This document shows, piece after piece, positions 62,795 to 64,000 of a stretch of 64,000 nt of DNA. The position numbers and the translations under genes are program-made. The DNA is from G963663365 sp963663365 (GTDB lineage: Bacteria; Hinthialibacterota; Hinthialibacteria; Hinthialibacterales; G963663365). The stretch spans positions 186,001-250,000 of the forward strand of contig CAXXIH010000008.1 in assembly GCA_963663365.2 (NCBI GenBank), given 5' to 3'. Under the pieces are notes generated by a model. That model saw only the letters and a list, made by a program, of their open reading frames with translations, made no database searches and had not been told where the DNA came from. Positions within the stretch are counted from its first letter, which is position 1, and the number at the start of each line of letters is the position of its first letter.

Positions 62795-63985
62795 ATGGAA
62801 GATTTAAGCAAACTGTGTACGCAATCGGACTTTATCACCGCCGGACGGATCCGGTTTGCCGATGGCGCGCTGGCCGAACTGCCGCAGATCGTAAGACCGT
62901 ACGGGAAACGGGCGTTCGTCGTGCTGTGGGAAGGCGCTGACCGGAGCGGCCACACGGAACGGTTGCGTACGGTGCTGGATGAAGGCGGCATCGAGATGGA
63001 TACCGCCACGGTGAATGGCGAACCGCGTGTAAGCCTGGTCGATGCGGCGGTCCGTTGCGCCAATGCATTTGAACCGGATTTCGTTGTCGCTCTGGGCGGC
63101 GGAAGCGCCATCGATACCGCCAAGGCCGTCGCGGGTCTGGTAACCAATGGGGGCTCGGTTCTGGAGTATTTGGAGGGAGTGGGCAGCGGCCGGCGCATCG
63201 AGCGGCCTGCCCTGCCCTGTATCGCGATTCCTACCACGGCGGGAACAGGCTCGGAAGTCACTAAGAACAGCGTAATCACCGGCGATGAAGGCGGATACAA
63301 AAAGAGCCTGCGCAGCCCTTACCTCCTGCCCGCGGTGGCCTTGGTAGATCCGGAACTGACACACACCTGCCCGCGTGAAGTGACTGCCTCCTGCGGATAC
63401 GATGCGCTGACCCAGTTGGTGGAGTCCTATACCTCCAACCATTCAGGGCCGATTACGGATGCTTTGGCACTTGAAGGCATCAAACGGGCCGCGCGGGCAT
63501 TGCCGCGTGTGTTGGAAAATCCGGATGATAGAGAGGCCCGTCACGATATGTCATTAGCCAGCCTGTTTGGGGGAATGTGCCTGGCCAATGCCGGATTAGG
63601 CGCCGTGCATGGCATGGCCTCGGCTTTGGGGGCGTTGTCTCCAATTCCGCACGGTGTGGCCTGTGCATTGGGTCTTCCGGGAGTTCTTGAGGCCAATGCC
63701 AGACGGTTACAACAAGACAGCCCCGATCACCCCTGTCTCTTAAAACTGAGGCAGGCCTGCGGGATCATTGTAGGCGATGAGGATGGCCCGAATCCGGTAT
63801 CCCGGGCATGCCGGAAGATTCGTGAGGCATTGGTATCCGCCCAGGCGCCCCGTTTGGGGATCTATGGCATCACGCGTCAGGGCTTGAAAGCGATTGTGGC
63901 CGGTTCCAGAGGTTCAAGCATGAAATACAACCCGGTGGAACTGACCGATGCGGACCTGTTTGCGATTCTGGAAGAATGGCTCTAG
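62795..63985 (+). CDS. Iron-containing-type alcohol dehydrogenase
   Basis: 396 residues from the ATG at 62795 (a GTG at 62783 overlaps the upstream gene). NAD(P)-binding region VVALGGGSAIDTAKAVAGL and AIPTTAGTGSEVTKNSVI, metal region SCGYDALTQLVESYTSNHSG, GAVHGMASALGALSPIPHGV. Of the four metal ligands usual in the family (Asp, His, His, His), Asp203 and the two later His residues are present but the second is Gln207. Substrate unknown; linked with the ABM protein and downstream of the NeuC-type locus. Confidence 0.92.
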   Translation: MEDLSKLCTQSDFITAGRIRFADGALAELPQIVRPYGKRAFVVLWEGADRSGHTERLRTVLDEGGIEMDTATVNGEPRVSLVDAAVRCANAFEPDFVVALGGGSAIDTAKAVAGLVTNGGSVLEYLEGVGSGRRIERPALPCIAIPTTAGTGSEVTKNSVITGDEGGYKKSLRSPYLLPAVALVDPELTHTCPREVTASCGYDALTQLVESYTSNHSGPITDALALEGIKRAARALPRVLENPDDREARHDMSLASLFGGMCLANAGLGAVHGMASALGALSPIPHGVACALGLPGVLEANARRLQQDSPDHPCLLKLRQACGIIVGDEDGPNPVSRACRKIREALVSAQAPRLGIYGITRQGLKAIVAGSRGSSMKYNPVELTDADLFAILEEWL

Positions 63986-64000
63986 CGGCCCATTAGACAG

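Noticed and set aside
1..64000. CRISPR arrays, prophage, toxin-antitoxin or restriction-modification loci
   Set aside because: No regularly spaced repeats, cas genes, phage structural genes or recognisable defence genes were seen; the only clear mobile element is the insertion sequence near 60.5-62.1 kb.

Overview
The window reads as chromosomal DNA of a diderm (Gram-negative-type) bacterium of roughly 50% GC. Evidence for an outer membrane is direct: lipoprotein signal peptides, an outer-membrane beta-barrel, a LolA-like protein and exported multihaem cytochromes. A Minf_1886-family protein (a small family best known from Planctomycetes/Verrucomicrobia-type genomes), a prepilin-type secreted protein with an AVPNF-type stem, Tat-targeted sugar-isomerase-like barrels and orphan glycosidase-like proteins point to a PVC-related or neighbouring candidate phylum (for example Hydrogenedentota- or Sumerlaeota-like). 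The exact lineage cannot be fixed from this sequence.

Layout. 0-10.5 kb: a truncated secreted subtilase, then a split threonine-biosynthesis locus: aspartate kinase, an ApgM-type protein that is probably the homoserine kinase, and threonine synthase (with a one-base frameshift) on the minus strand, and homoserine dehydrogenase behind a PfkB kinase on the plus strand. 10.5-28.5 kb: a hybrid histidine kinase with an atypical receiver, a radical SAM/SPASM protein, glycosidase-like barrels, an ABC exporter with two ATPases, two HAD hydrolases, an ECF sigma/FecR-type anti-sigma pair, a large secreted protein, a LOG protein and an aldo/keto reductase.

28.5-40.8 kb is the most striking region: a minus-strand block of a decahaem OmcA/MtrC-type cytochrome, a NapC/NirT-type membrane cytochrome, a tetrahaem c554-like cytochrome, a porin-like beta-barrel, a 13-haem lipoprotein and two CbcL-like fusions (19 and 11 CXXCH motifs, each joined to a b-type cytochrome membrane domain). 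Together they carry 64 predicted c-type haem motifs. This is best explained as a complete route for electrons from the quinone pool through the periplasm and outer membrane to an external acceptor or donor.

41-58.5 kb is mostly housekeeping: SRP RNA-dnaX-ybaB, a cyclophilin lipoprotein, a UbiA-type prenyltransferase, the RseP protease, a lone LivG-type ATPase, rsmB-PASTA-rpe, a zinc peptidase, mtnP, birA-lolA-like-dnaB, and Minf_1886. 58.6-64 kb: a 59-residue YjfB-like protein, a NeuC-type UDP-GlcNAc 2-epimerase, an IS1634-type insertion sequence flanked by a remarkable 293-bp direct repeat that duplicates the end of the epimerase gene, then an ABM-domain protein and an iron-type alcohol dehydrogenase. 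Four Rho-independent-type terminators, one intercistronic hairpin and several genes below 100 residues are also described.
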